From positions 1 to 39,048 of IMG/VR virus record IMGVR_UViG_3300042988_000985: 39,048 nt of DNA; one strand, written 5' to 3'. Source of the DNA: a virus. The translations under genes and the position numbers were made by a program. Under the pieces are notes generated by a model. The model had not been told where the DNA came from. It did no database searches and worked only from the letters and a program-made list of their open reading frames with translations. This document shows positions 8,079 through 15,224 of this stretch, one piece after another (the stretch's first letter is position 1; each line of letters opens with the position of its first letter).

Positions 8079-8396
8079 CTAGCGGCCCTCGCGTGGGTTG
8101 GTGGGGTCCCACAGATCGGTATCAAGCCCACCCGGCCTGCCCGTCCCGTGCCCCCCCGGTGCCGCCTGCGGCTCGGCCGCCTGGCGCGCCGCCATCTGGG
8201 GCCGCGTGGCCAGAACCTCGCCGCTCCGCATGGCAGCGTAGGTGCAAGCGCATCGCACGCACTGCCTTACACGGCCGGTGCGCTCGACCGCATCGCCCGC
8301 AACGCGCTCGACGGGCGGGCCCGCTACGCTGTGCTCGCAGCCGCAAGCCGGGCACGCAGCCGGTGCGGCGATTGCTACCCTGCGCCAGAAAGTCAA
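8079..8396 (-). CDS. Zinc-ribbon protein, first gene of the leftward arm
   Basis: The frame encodes CPACGCEHSVAGPP, then about 19 residues later RQCVRCACTY. This C-x2-C...C-x2-C spacing is that of a zinc ribbon followed by an aromatic residue, as in small phage DNA- or nucleoprotein-binding proteins. A TTG at 8396 with AAAGGG six bases upstream gives 105 residues; no ATG or GTG is suitably placed, so the start is uncertain. Third codon positions are G/C-rich through most of the frame. The stop lies two bases before the GTG of the next gene. A regulator of late transcription is possible by analogy with Ogr-type proteins only. Confidence 0.55.
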   Translation of the reverse strand: MTFWRRVAIAAPAACPACGCEHSVAGPPVERVAGDAVERTGRVRQCVRCACTYAAMRSGEVLATRPQMAARQAAEPQAAPGGHGTGRPGGLDTDLWDPTNPREGR

Positions 8397-8671
8397 AGGC
8401 AAACCCTTTCTAATAAAGGAGATGCGGGCTTCGCAGACCGTCGCCAATACCGCTTTGGACCGTGCTAGGGGCCAGTATGGGGCGAAGTAGGCCCTACAGT
8501 CAGGTCCGCATACGCGCCGCAGGGTGCGCGAGCTGGCCCGGCCGAGCCTTAGGTTAGGCGTAGTGGTGGACCTGCCGCGCTCGCGCGTCCTGGTGGCGCT
8601 GGCGTCAAGGTGCGCTGGTGCGGCGAGCGCCGTCAAGGGCGGCGTGGCGGGCCAGTGGAGTTCACGGCCGG

Positions 8672-8698
8672 GCGGCGGGGGCGGGCCGCGCTCTTTTT
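8672..8698 (+). terminator. Weak intrinsic-terminator-like hairpin
   Basis: GCGGC (8672-8676) pairs with GCCGC (8685-8689) around a G-rich loop and is followed by CTCTTTTT. The stem is only 5 bp. It would stop rightward transcripts entering the divergent region; no rightward gene upstream requires it. Confidence 0.25.
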
Positions 8699-8761
8699 GC
8701 GTCGTGGGCTGGTGGGCTGGGGGCTGGTTCGCTGGACGCCGGAGCCGTATGCCGTTGAGGC

Positions 8762-8792
8762 ATTTTACACACAAGGCGGCATTCTGTGTCAA
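8762..8792 (-). promoter_or_regulatory. Sigma70-like promoter for the leftward (structural) arm
   Basis: The minus strand reads TTGACA (8792-8787), a 19-bp spacer, then TAAAAT (8767-8762). The flanks match the promoter at 5611-5640 (TTGACACAG...ATG...GTAAAA). It is about 370 bases ahead of the zinc-ribbon gene and faces the terminase and head genes. Confidence 0.55.
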
Positions 8793-8951
8793 GTCTGATG
8801 CGCCGCAATGGGTTATGCGGGCGAGCATTGATTTGGCGTGGGATTACGCACGCAAAAGCGGCGGGTCATGTTTGTTTTTCGTGGACAGGCTGGCCCGCTT
8901 TTTGGCCTGCGGGGCGACTTGTCAAATCGCCAAGCACGCTACCTTTTCCCA

Positions 8952-8980
8952 TTGACGGCGAGAGTGCTTGCGCCGATACT
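8952..8980 (+). promoter_or_regulatory. Sigma70-like promoter for the rightward arm
   Basis: TTGACG (8952-8957), a 17-bp spacer, then GATACT (8975-8980). This is a good host-type match, 90 bases before the first rightward ATG at 9069. It is the best candidate for the early promoter of the long chain of small genes. Confidence 0.55.
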
Positions 8981-9068
8981 GTCTCACGTAGGGCAGCACG
9001 GTGCCGCGCCGAGCCGCGAAAGACGCGGCGGTTGACGCGGCGGGAAGCGGAAACGGGGGGAAGCGAAC

Positions 9069-9389
9069 ATGACGCTACGGGAGTTTGCGGAAGGATGCGA
9101 GATGCCATCGCGCATCGATCTGTTGGCCATGCTGGACGAGGCCGCTGCGCGTTGGAACGAGTTGTCCGATGGCGGCGTGGAGATGTGCGCCGCATTCGAC
9201 GTGGCCCTGCTGTGCTACGCGCTCAGCATGTCGCGCAAGGTGCCGCAGGCGTGGAAGGCTGCGGCGAGCGTGCGGCTGGACACCATGCGGTTCCGGCCGT
9301 CGCCGATGTTCCGGACGCAGCGCGACGTTCTCCGCGACATGGCCATGGGGCGCGCGTGGTACTTCGCCGCCCGCGAGCGTGCGTCATGA
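9069..9389 (+). CDS. Hypothetical protein, first gene of the rightward arm
   Basis: A 106-residue, mainly helical, Ala/Arg/Met-rich protein (MTLREFAEGCEMPSRIDLLA). The ATG at 9069 follows a purine-rich GGGGGAAG site. As the first gene behind the rightward promoter it is likely expressed earliest. No family recognised. Its TGA overlaps the next ATG. Confidence 0.75.
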   Translation: MTLREFAEGCEMPSRIDLLAMLDEAAARWNELSDGGVEMCAAFDVALLCYALSMSRKVPQAWKAAASVRLDTMRFRPSPMFRTQRDVLRDMAMGRAWYFAARERAS

Positions 9390-9496
9390 CGCGCCGTTCG
9401 GTTTCGGCCCTTGCAGCAGCGGCGGGCATGGTGCTCGCGTTCTGGGGGTTTGTGGTGGCGCTTGGGCTGCTGTGCGATGGGGGGCTTGTGCGATGA
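9386..9496 (+). CDS. Small single-span membrane protein
   Basis: A 36-residue protein starting with ATGA overlap. After MTRRSVSALAAA comes a hydrophobic stretch (GMVLAFWGFVVALGLLC) long enough for one membrane span, with an Arg-rich N-terminus that should stay cytoplasmic. The stop again overlaps the next start. Function unknown. Confidence 0.6.
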   Translation: MTRRSVSALAAAAGMVLAFWGFVVALGLLCDGGLVR

Positions 9497-9831
9497 GCGC
9501 GAACGTAGCGTTTCGGTCCGAGCGCCATACCGACGCATCGGGTCGCACGGTAGAGACTGGCATTTGCGTTCACGGGCTTTCGGAGTACGCCGCTTGCGGG
9601 TCCGTGATTGACCCGATTGCGGGCCGCGCCGTGCTCTATTCCTCTGAGCGCGGCGATCTGTCGTCGTGGGATGGCGAGATTCGGTATCCAGCCCGTTTCG
9701 GCTCGTGGCATCGGTGCGGGTTTGGATGGGGCACCAAGCGGCGCGCCGTGACCGCTACGCTTCTCGGCCAGAAGTGGCACGGTTGGGAGTGGAACACGCA
9801 TCAAATCGTGCGCCTCAAGGTGGCCAAGTGA
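9493..9831 (+). CDS. Hypothetical protein
   Basis: A 112-residue protein linked by ATGA overlap upstream and GTGA overlap downstream. It is rich in Trp, Gly and His (for example FGSWHRCGFGWGTKRR) with alternating beta-like segments and ends KWHGWEWNTHQIVRLKVAK. Compact beta proteins of this type are common in phage early regions. No function assigned. Confidence 0.7.
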   Translation: MSANVAFRSERHTDASGRTVETGICVHGLSEYAACGSVIDPIAGRAVLYSSERGDLSSWDGEIRYPARFGSWHRCGFGWGTKRRAVTATLLGQKWHGWEWNTHQIVRLKVAK

Positions 9832-10043
9832 CCGCCTACGCTCGCCTATCGCGCCTTGTGCGTGAGGCGGAGGACGCGCAGCGTTGGGGCGCGTTCGCGG
9901 TGAGGGCCGCGCGGGGTTTCCTCGTGCGGCAGGGAGCTGGGGACATTCGGCGGGCGGCGCACTGGCGCAGGGCGGCGCGCCTGGCGTTTCGGCGGGCCGA
10001 ACAGAAACGGGAGCGGGCGATCAACTCAAACGGGAGGGTTTGA
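9828..10043 (+). CDS. Small basic helical protein
   Basis: 71 residues from a GTG that overlaps the previous stop. Arg and Ala dominate (ARLAFRRAEQKRERAINSN), predicting one or two amphipathic, strongly positive helices that could bind nucleic acid. No family recognised. Coupling and G/C-rich third codon positions support it as a gene. Confidence 0.6.
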   Translation: MTAYARLSRLVREAEDAQRWGAFAVRAARGFLVRQGAGDIRRAAHWRRAARLAFRRAEQKRERAINSNGRV

Positions 10044-10045
10044 CG

Positions 10046-10567
10046 ATGGCACGGGAATACATCGACGCGGCCGTGGCGGCGAAAATGCTGCGCGAGGCAC
10101 TGAAACGGAACTTTCCGGGGGTCAAGTTCTCGGTGCGGACCTCCAAGTATTCGGGCGGGGCATCGGTGCGCGTGTCCTACGCCACTGGCCCGACCGTGGA
10201 ACGCGTTCAGTCGGTCGCGCAGCGGTTCAGCGGTGCGGACTTCGACGGCATGACGGACTCCAAGTCCTACCATTCGGCCGTGCTCGTCGCGCCGGATGGG
10301 GCGATGCGCGAAGTCCACTTCGGGAGCGATTACGTTTTCGTGGACCGCGACGAGCCGCAGGGCCTTTACGACGCCGTGGTTGCCAAACTGGCCGCGTCGT
10401 GGGAGCCGGTCCAGTGGGCCAAGATGCCGGACTATGAGCGGGAACGCATGGCACGGCGCGGCATCTGCCTGATTGACCTGCCGCTGGGCGAACCGCTGGA
10501 CGTTTCGGCGGAAAGGGCTGTCGCGGCGTTCTTCGGGCGTGAGGTGCAGCCGGAGAAGGCCCGCTAG
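10046..10567 (+). CDS. LPD29-like domain protein
   Basis: 173 residues. The N-terminal half reads KMLREALKRNFPGVKFSVRT, then YSGGASVRVSYATGPTVERV, then FSGADFDGMTDSKSYHS. This order matches Large Polyvalent protein-associated Domain 29, found on phage and plasmid polyproteins and as stand-alone phage proteins; its biochemical role is not established. The ATG at 10046 lies behind GGGAGGG. Dispersed repeat copy B begins just after the stop. Confidence 0.7.
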   Translation: MAREYIDAAVAAKMLREALKRNFPGVKFSVRTSKYSGGASVRVSYATGPTVERVQSVAQRFSGADFDGMTDSKSYHSAVLVAPDGAMREVHFGSDYVFVDRDEPQGLYDAVVAKLAASWEPVQWAKMPDYERERMARRGICLIDLPLGEPLDVSAERAVAAFFGREVQPEKAR

Positions 10568-10571
10568 GCTT

Positions 10572-10591
10572 CCAAGGATTCCCCATGACGG
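10572..10591 (+). repeat. Dispersed 20-bp element, copy B
   Basis: CCAAGGATTCCCCATGACGG matches the consensus at 16 of 20 positions. It starts four bases after the stop of the LPD29-like gene. The reverse strand continues like copy E (AAGCCTAGCGGG versus AGGTTCTAGGGG). Confidence 0.6.
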
Positions 10592-10682
10592 CCGAACGGC
10601 CGGTGGCGAGGGTGTAGGCGCAGGGGAACGCCCGCGAGGGCTAGAAAGGGCATGACATGACAAGGGAACGTGAGGCGCGGCT

Positions 10683-10826
10683 ATGAGCGCGCGCTGGCAA
10701 GGACCGGGCGACGACTGGCAAGGGCTGCCCTTGTGGCTGGGCCTGCTGATCATCAGCGCGGCGACGGTAGTAACCTGGCGTGCCGTGGCGATGCTGTACG
10801 CCGTGACGGCGGGGGCCAGCCAATGA
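10683..10826 (+). CDS. Small single-span membrane protein
   Basis: 47 residues starting MSARWQGPGDDWQGLPLWLG, with a hydrophobic span LWLGLLIISAATVVTWRAVA. A nine-codon ORF (10657-10686) precedes it and overlaps its ATG as ATGA, which may be a translational leader. The stop overlaps the next ATG. Function unknown. Confidence 0.6.
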   Translation: MSARWQGPGDDWQGLPLWLGLLIISAATVVTWRAVAMLYAVTAGASQ

Positions 10827-11092
10827 CGCGGGCCGTTTGGACCGTGCTCGCGTGTAAGGACTGCGCGCTGCCATTGCCGCGCCAGCTTGGGCGGCAGGGG
10901 CGGCAGGTTGAGAGGTGCCGGGAATGCCACGCGCGGCACAACCGCACCTACCAGCGGGACTACAAGCGGGCGATGAGGGCCAAGGCGCGGGAGGCGGCAC
11001 GGCCGGAGTATCCGCCGGAGGACTGCCAGGGGTGCGGGCGACCGATGAAGCACGGGGCGGGCGGGAAATGCGCGGAGTGTTTGGCGCGCTAG
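10823..11092 (+). CDS. Zinc-finger protein
   Basis: 89 residues with two cysteine pairs in the N-terminal half (CKDC, about 24 residues later CREC) and two in the C-terminal half (CQGC, CAEC), suggesting two zinc sites. Between them is a very basic helix (YKRAMRAKAREAARPE). Such small treble-clef-like proteins often bind nucleic acid or HNH-type partners, but no catalytic histidines are seen. Role unknown. Confidence 0.65.
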   Translation: MTRAVWTVLACKDCALPLPRQLGRQGRQVERCRECHARHNRTYQRDYKRAMRAKAREAARPEYPPEDCQGCGRPMKHGAGGKCAECLAR

Positions 11093-11245
11093 GAGCGGTA
11101 AGAAATCACTTGACGCGCGCTCGTGACGGGGCGCAGGTTTTAGGAAAGCGCGGGAGCGGCGGCGGGCAGCTTGGGGGCAACCTGCCGACCTGCTACTGAC
11201 GACAGGGCCGACGCCCCGCGCGACATACATGCAAGGGAGGCCGAA
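11093..11245 (+). other. Intergenic spacer without a recognised gene
   Basis: 153 bp. It contains TTGACG at 11111-11116 but no -10 element at a suitable distance. A GGGAGG Shine-Dalgarno at its right end serves the gene at 11246. Nothing else recognised. Confidence 0.5.
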
Positions 11246-11503
11246 ATGCTTGGGAGGCTGTACGTCAAGCGCCTGGTGACGCCACGGGGCAACGTCGCAC
11301 ACGAGCTGGTTGCGATGGTCGCGCCGGAAGCAGTCGCGGCCGAACGCGAGCGCCGCAACGCGGCGATTGTGGGCGCGGCACGCGCGCGGCGCTGGGAGCG
11401 TGAGCGCGCCGAGATAGCCGAGTCGCGGCGCAAGAGCGAGGCGCTGTTCCTCGCGGCCGAGCAGTGGATCGCCGACCGGAGAGAGCGGGGGTTGCTGCCA
11501 TGA
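11246..11503 (+). CDS. Small helical hypothetical protein
   Basis: 85 residues starting at ATG 11246 behind GGGAGG-CCGAA. The first third is beta-like (MLGRLYVKRLVTPRGNVAHE), and the remainder is one long charged helix (WERERAEIAESRRKSEALFL) that may form a coiled coil. Unknown function. Confidence 0.7.
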   Translation: MLGRLYVKRLVTPRGNVAHELVAMVAPEAVAAERERRNAAIVGAARARRWERERAEIAESRRKSEALFLAAEQWIADRRERGLLP

Positions 11504-11709
11504 GGTGCGGCGATACGTGCGTTCTGTGCGGCGATGCCATCTTGGACGTAAACGAAATCGTCCGGCCATCGGCCTATCCATGGAACCTCTTGTGTGTTGA
11601 CGGCATATCGCACCGTGACTGCGCTAACGATGCGGTGGCGAATGCGATCATGGGGCAGCAGGCGGCGGAGGATGCATACGCCGAGGCGATGGGGTGGCCC
11701 GATGTCTGA
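11500..11709 (+). CDS. Small cysteine-rich protein, possible zinc binder
   Basis: 69 residues starting with ATGA overlap. MRCGDTCVLCGDAIL contains a CxxC knuckle, and HRDC about 30 residues later could complete a zinc site. The C-terminal helix is acidic and Ala-rich. Function unknown. Confidence 0.6.
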   Translation: MRCGDTCVLCGDAILDVNEIVRPSAYPWNLLCVDGISHRDCANDAVANAIMGQQAAEDAYAEAMGWPDV

Positions 11710-11926
11710 GTTCTTCGATGAGGCGCGCTGGGCCTTGTTCCTGGCGGCACGCAGGCGGCGCGGTACGGCGCTGGACAATGGCGCGGACGAGGCGCAGGCG
11801 GATGTCGTGTTCAAGGAGTGGTTCGTGCAGGCGACGGAGCGGGAGACGGTGTATGTGGCGCAGCGGGAGGTTGCGGCGCTGCTAGGAGCGATGAAGATTG
11901 AGAACGGGAGGGTGAAATGGCTCTAG
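11702..11926 (+). CDS. Small hypothetical protein
   Basis: 74 residues, MSEFFDEARWALFLAARRRR start, overlapping the previous gene by 8 bases. Mostly helical with a mixed charge pattern. It ends AMKIENGRVKWL and overlaps the next gene. No family recognised. Confidence 0.6.
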   Translation: MSEFFDEARWALFLAARRRRGTALDNGADEAQADVVFKEWFVQATERETVYVAQREVAALLGAMKIENGRVKWL

Positions 11927-12393
11927 GAGAAAGCAAGTACGACCCGCCCGCAGCGGAAGTCGAGCGCGAGGCGAGGAAGTTGGCGGCACTCTCGGCGTGG
12001 AGCACGCTGCGCTTGGAGTGGGAAATCATGGACGACGAGTCGCGCGCGGGCTATCGCAACGTCGCCCGCGCGGTGCTGCGCGAGCGCCACGAGCGGGAGA
12101 CGCCGCTGGTGGAGGCGTTGCAGGCAATCTTCGATGGAGTGTCATTCAGTCCTGCCGTCACGGCGTACAACGCCCTGCTCGATATCAACGCCCGCGACGC
12201 CGCGCCGGAGCCGACGCCCCGCTACCGCTCGCGCGACATGGGCGGCTGGTGGGTCGTGGAGGACACGACGAAGCCGATGTCGAATGGCGTGCTGCCGGTC
12301 GTGTGCATGGTGATGCAGCCAGCATCAGAGCAGCAGGCGAACGCGGTGCGTGATGCGCTGAACGCCCGCCAGCGGGCAGCGGAGGGCAAGTGA
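11917..12393 (+). CDS. Hypothetical protein
   Basis: 158 residues. A helical N-terminal two-thirds (REARKLAALSAWSTLRLEWE) is followed by a beta segment (MGGWWVVEDTTKPMSNGVLP) and a C-terminal helix. The N-terminal part could be two domains joined by a Pro-rich linker near residue 93. No recognised function. It overlaps the preceding gene by 10 bases and the next by GTGA. Confidence 0.7.
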   Translation: MALGESKYDPPAAEVEREARKLAALSAWSTLRLEWEIMDDESRAGYRNVARAVLRERHERETPLVEALQAIFDGVSFSPAVTAYNALLDINARDAAPEPTPRYRSRDMGGWWVVEDTTKPMSNGVLPVVCMVMQPASEQQANAVRDALNARQRAAEGK

Positions 12394-12539
12394 ATACCGC
12401 CCTGTACTGGTTGCTGGTCATGTACCACGTCATTCTGATCGGACGAGTTACGGAGGGGTGGGGATGGCGCATCCTCGCCTATGTCTTGTTCCCCCTGCTA
12501 CTCCTTGCGTTCCGCGATACCAAGCGGGCGCAGCCATGA
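12390..12539 (+). CDS. Small two-span membrane protein
   Basis: 49 residues with two hydrophobic segments (ALYWLLVMYHVILIG and ILAYVLFPLLLLAF) separated by a short polar loop and ending in KRAQP. Start GTG and stop TGA both overlap neighbours by four bases. A membrane protein in the early region could act in superinfection exclusion or host modification, but this is inference. Confidence 0.6.
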   Translation: MNTALYWLLVMYHVILIGRVTEGWGWRILAYVLFPLLLLAFRDTKRAQP

Positions 12540-13039
12540 CCGCGCCGGGACCGGGCCGCGCGCCGCTGACGATGGAGGCCGTTGCGCGCGTTCTCAGCGT
12601 GATGCGAGGGGGCAATCCGGCGCTGGGGCATGGCCTCGGCGGCAGTTGGTCCGTTACTGCCGCTGCGCTTGAGCGCACGTTCGACAGCCTCCGCGCGGCG
12701 CTGTCGGCGGCAGAGGCTGAGCGCGACGAGGCGAACAAGGTTGCGGACGGGCTGGGCGATGAACTGAACCGTGCCGAAGCCCGCCTCGCCCGCCTGCGGC
12801 CACTCGTGCGGTGGGCGTTCGGCGTGTGGGACTGGCTGTGGACCGACAAGGGCATGGACAGCGAGGACGGCTGGGACTTGGCCGAGAAGGCGCGCGAGTG
12901 CGGACTGGCCGCGCGGGTGAAGTACGACCCGGACGTGCACGGCGAGACAGAGGCCGATCCCGGCGACGAAATCCTGTACCCGAGCGACATGAACCCCGCC
13001 GACCGCGCGTGGGCACTCGAAGGGGAGGACGCGAGATGA
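12536..13039 (+). CDS. Hypothetical coiled-coil phage protein
   Basis: 167 residues. Helical region around residues 55-95 (SLRAALSAAEAERDEANKVA) is a probable coiled coil. The C-terminal part resembles the acidic end of many small phage proteins, with YDPDVHGETEADPGDEILYP followed by SDMNPA. Function unknown; ATGA overlap upstream and downstream. Confidence 0.65.
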   Translation: MTAPGPGRAPLTMEAVARVLSVMRGGNPALGHGLGGSWSVTAAALERTFDSLRAALSAAEAERDEANKVADGLGDELNRAEARLARLRPLVRWAFGVWDWLWTDKGMDSEDGWDLAEKARECGLAARVKYDPDVHGETEADPGDEILYPSDMNPADRAWALEGEDAR

Positions 13040-13488
13040 ACTGGGGGATCGACCCAATGGGGCTGCGCGAGGAAGGCGCTGCGCGGCAGCAGCAGGCGAA
13101 GCGCACGCGGCGGAAGTTGAAGGACACGCAGGCTGCCCTCGCGCTCGCGCAGGCGCAGGCGGCGCGGCTCCGGGAGGCGCTGGAGGGCATGCTCAGTCTG
13201 TTCAAGCGCGTGCGCGACAAGGGCAGTGTGTCTCAGGCGGCGGTGATGGTTGCGGAGGTAGACGCTGCCGCCGCCCTCGCGTCCCCGCTCGACACGTCTG
13301 CGCTCGACGCCGTGCGGGCGGAAGAACGGGAGGCGTGCGCGAAGGTGTGCGAGGCAACGGTCATGCGCGAACCGGGCCACCGTGGACAGTGGGAGGGCTA
13401 CGGTCCACTGAAGGATGATCTGACTGGGCCGGAGTGTGCTGCCCGCATCCGCGCCCGCGCCGTCGCGGCCGAGAAGGAGGGGAAGTGA
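13036..13488 (+). CDS. Hypothetical coiled-coil protein
   Basis: 150 residues starting MNWGIDPMGLREEGAARQQQ. Residues about 17-55 form a strongly predicted Gln/Lys/Ala coiled coil. The C-terminal half contains CAKVCEATVMREPGHRGQWE and another helix, so one possible metal site (C-x3-C). It resembles frequently seen phage tandem paralogues of the preceding gene in architecture only. Confidence 0.65.
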   Translation: MNWGIDPMGLREEGAARQQQAKRTRRKLKDTQAALALAQAQAARLREALEGMLSLFKRVRDKGSVSQAAVMVAEVDAAAALASPLDTSALDAVRAEEREACAKVCEATVMREPGHRGQWEGYGPLKDDLTGPECAARIRARAVAAEKEGK

Positions 13489-13766
13489 GCCGCGAAAAGA
13501 ACCCCGGCGCTGTGGCGCTGGCAAGGCTCGGCGGACAGGCAGCAGCGGCCCGGCTTGCCAAGCGAGCGGCCACGATGACGGCTGAGGAACGCACCGACCT
13601 TGCTCGCTACGCCGCAAGTTGTCGGTGGATCAAGCGCCGGCCAATCGCGTCGCTCGCACACCTTCTGAGGATTCTCGCGAGCATGTCCACCGACCCGACC
13701 GGGAACGCGGCAACCAAAGCGCGCGAACTTGCGGACGTGTTCGATTCGTGGGAGGCGAAGCCATGA
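13485..13766 (+). CDS. Small basic helical protein
   Basis: 93 residues from GTG 13485. The N-terminal segment, KNPGAVALARLGGQAAAARL followed by MTAEERTDLARYAASCRW, is the Ala/Gly-rich two-helix pattern found in many small bacterial and phage proteins of unknown role. The C-terminus holds a hydrophobic helix and an acidic end. Possible nucleic-acid binding is speculation. Confidence 0.65.
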   Translation: MSREKNPGAVALARLGGQAAAARLAKRAATMTAEERTDLARYAASCRWIKRRPIASLAHLLRILASMSTDPTGNAATKARELADVFDSWEAKP

Positions 13767-13990
13767 CCGCCCGCACGCCGAAGCGCGCGAAGCCGGATGC
13801 GCTGGCGAAGCTGCTGGGCTGTCCGTTCTGCGGCGGACGCGCTAACGCGCATTCGATGGACGGTACCACGGCCTATGTGCGCTGCGGTGAGTGCGGCACT
13901 GTGTCGGGCGTGTGGCCTACCGAGCGCATGGCGATCCATGCGTGGAACACCCGCTACCTGTCGCGCCCGTCGCGGGGGCGCAAGCCATGA
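13763..13990 (+). CDS. Lar-like restriction-alleviation zinc protein
   Basis: 75 residues. LLGCPFCGGRANAHSMDG, then YVRCGECGT, then an Ala-Trp-Asn ending (AIHAWNTRY) is the pattern of Lar-family proteins: C-x2-CG near the start, C-x2-CG after about 20 residues and a conserved AxxAWN segment. Rac prophage Lar modifies EcoKI-type restriction, but most family members are uncharacterised and the function here is inferred. GC-rich, ATGA-coupled. Confidence 0.75.
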   Translation: MTARTPKRAKPDALAKLLGCPFCGGRANAHSMDGTTAYVRCGECGTVSGVWPTERMAIHAWNTRYLSRPSRGRKP

Positions 13991-14193
13991 GCCGCCGCAG
14001 GTGGCGCTACTACGCAACGCGGTCGAAGCGCGACGGCTGGTATATCCGCGCCGAGAGCAAGAGGCCGAGCCTGCTAGACATTCCGTTCTTGCTACCGCGA
14101 GAGAACACGGCCGGAGAGCGCAAGGCGTGGCCGATGGCCACTGAGCATGTGGCCCGCGCGATTGCCGACCTGCTGAACGAGCGTGCGTCGTGA
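13987..14193 (+). CDS. Small hypothetical protein
   Basis: 68 residues, basic and aromatic at the N-terminus (MSRRRWRYYATRSKRDGWYI) and helical at the C-terminus. Coupled on both sides by ATGA or GTGA overlap. No family recognised. Confidence 0.65.
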   Translation: MSRRRWRYYATRSKRDGWYIRAESKRPSLLDIPFLLPRENTAGERKAWPMATEHVARAIADLLNERAS

Positions 14194-14615
14194 GCCGCGC
14201 CCTGCTGCTGCTCGCGCTGGCGTGCGCCTCGTGGTGGGGAACGGCGGGGGCGCAGGGCGTCACCGTCACCTTCCGTATGCCGCTCTACCACGACGCACGC
14301 CCGCTCTCCGGCGTTCCCGACACGACGAAGCCGCTGTCCACGGGCCACCACCGCTGGGAGATCGGCTACAGCACGCAGAGCAAGGCGTGCCGGGACTCGG
14401 GGCTGGCGTGGTGCCGCGACATCCGCAACATGGGAGCGTGGCTGCCAGGCGCGCAGATCGTCGTGTTCAGGTCGGGCTACGCGCTGCCGGGTGAGTACGT
14501 CGTGGCGGAGAGCCTGTACGTTTCGTCGTTCTCGTGGCCCTTCGCAATATGGGGCAGGGCGTGGACGGCTGTACCGGGGCGGTGGACGCTGATCGGGGAG
14601 AGGTCTAGTAACTAA
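14190..14615 (+). CDS. Exported protein of unknown function
   Basis: 141 residues from GTG 14190. The N-terminus MSRALLLLALACASWWGTAG followed by AQ is a Sec signal peptide with a likely cleavage near AGA-Q. The mature part (about 119 residues) is beta-rich, with three Cys in or near ACRDSGLAWCRD and many Trp/Tyr residues. It is the only clearly secreted product in the early arm. Modification of the periplasm or cell surface is plausible but unproven. Confidence 0.7.
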   Translation: MSRALLLLALACASWWGTAGAQGVTVTFRMPLYHDARPLSGVPDTTKPLSTGHHRWEIGYSTQSKACRDSGLAWCRDIRNMGAWLPGAQIVVFRSGYALPGEYVVAESLYVSSFSWPFAIWGRAWTAVPGRWTLIGERSSN

Positions 14616-14643
14616 CCGCCCGCGAGGGCAAGGAGGAATCAGC

Positions 14644-15183
14644 GTGGTTCCCGAGTTCAAAGAGTTCCCGAAGATCGCGCGCCTCAACAGGCCGTGTATC
14701 ATCACCGAGAAGATCGACGGCACCAACGGCTGCATCATCGTGACGCCTGACGGCGTGTGGGCGCAGTCGCGCAACCGCGTGCTCGCGCAGGATACCGACC
14801 CGTTCGGCTTCGCGCTCTGGGTCGAGCAGAACAAGGACGCGCTACGCGGCGTGCTGGGCGACGGCTACCACTTCGGCGAGTGGTTTGGGCGCGGCATTCA
14901 GCGCACCTACGGGATGGACGTGCGGCGCTTCGCGCTGTTCAACGTGGACCGCTGGGGCGACGTTCCGCTGTGCGATGGCCTGACCACCGTTCCGGTGCTC
15001 TATCGCGGCCAGTTCACCACGAACGCCGTGCTCAACGCCTTGGCGCTGCTGCGCGCTGATGGTTCCAAGATCGCCGATGGATTCATGCGCCCAGAGGGGG
15101 TTGTGATCTACCACGAGGCCGCGCAGATCGGCTTCAAGGTGACGCTGGAGCGCGACGAGGAGCGCAAGGGCAACCGCCACTAA
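14644..15183 (+). CDS. RNA ligase (Rnl2-like nucleotidyltransferase)
   Basis: 179 residues from GTG 14644. The nucleotidyltransferase motifs are in order: motif I EKIDGTNG near residue 22 (Lys is the adenylation site), QSRNR, motif III-like YHFGEWFGRG near 75, motif IV PEGVVIY near 155 and motif V GFKVT. This matches small Rnl2-type phage RNA ligases that seal breaks in host tRNA or other RNA. The lack of an OB domain fits RNA rather than DNA ligase. A HAD phosphatase 1.4 kb downstream may act with it. GAGGAAT serves as RBS. Confidence 0.82.
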   Translation: MVPEFKEFPKIARLNRPCIITEKIDGTNGCIIVTPDGVWAQSRNRVLAQDTDPFGFALWVEQNKDALRGVLGDGYHFGEWFGRGIQRTYGMDVRRFALFNVDRWGDVPLCDGLTTVPVLYRGQFTTNAVLNALALLRADGSKIADGFMRPEGVVIYHEAAQIGFKVTLERDEERKGNRH

Positions 15184-15224
15184 CCGCCCGCACACGCGCG
15201 GCGCGAAAGGATGGTAAGGGGATG
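15181..15224 (+). repeat. 44-bp boundary repeat, copy 1
   Basis: It matches 15661-15704 with a single mismatch at its eighth base. It starts at the TAA of the RNA ligase gene, holds an AAAGGATGG-type RBS and ends at the ATG of the gene at 15222. It is a duplicated gene junction. Confidence 0.9.

Larger units (their letters stand above)
8397..9068. other. Divergent control region between the two arms
   Basis: About 670 bp with no convincing gene on either strand. It contains a leftward promoter-like sequence (8762-8792), a rightward one (8952-8980) and an AT-rich patch at 8390-8420. A very G-rich tract at 8600-8740 includes repeated GGTGCGCTGG/GGCGCTGG-like words and runs of G that could form quadruplexes. 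An origin or packaging site could lie here, but nothing in it proves that. Confidence 0.5.

Noticed and set aside
8242-8490. Plus-strand ORF of 82 codons in the divergent region
   Set aside because: No RBS, and the opposite strand carries the zinc-ribbon frame with conserved cysteine spacing over much of it.
9836-11581. Long minus-strand ORF of 581 codons opposite the early genes
   Set aside because: A composition artefact: it covers several coupled plus-strand genes with good start signals and G/C third positions.
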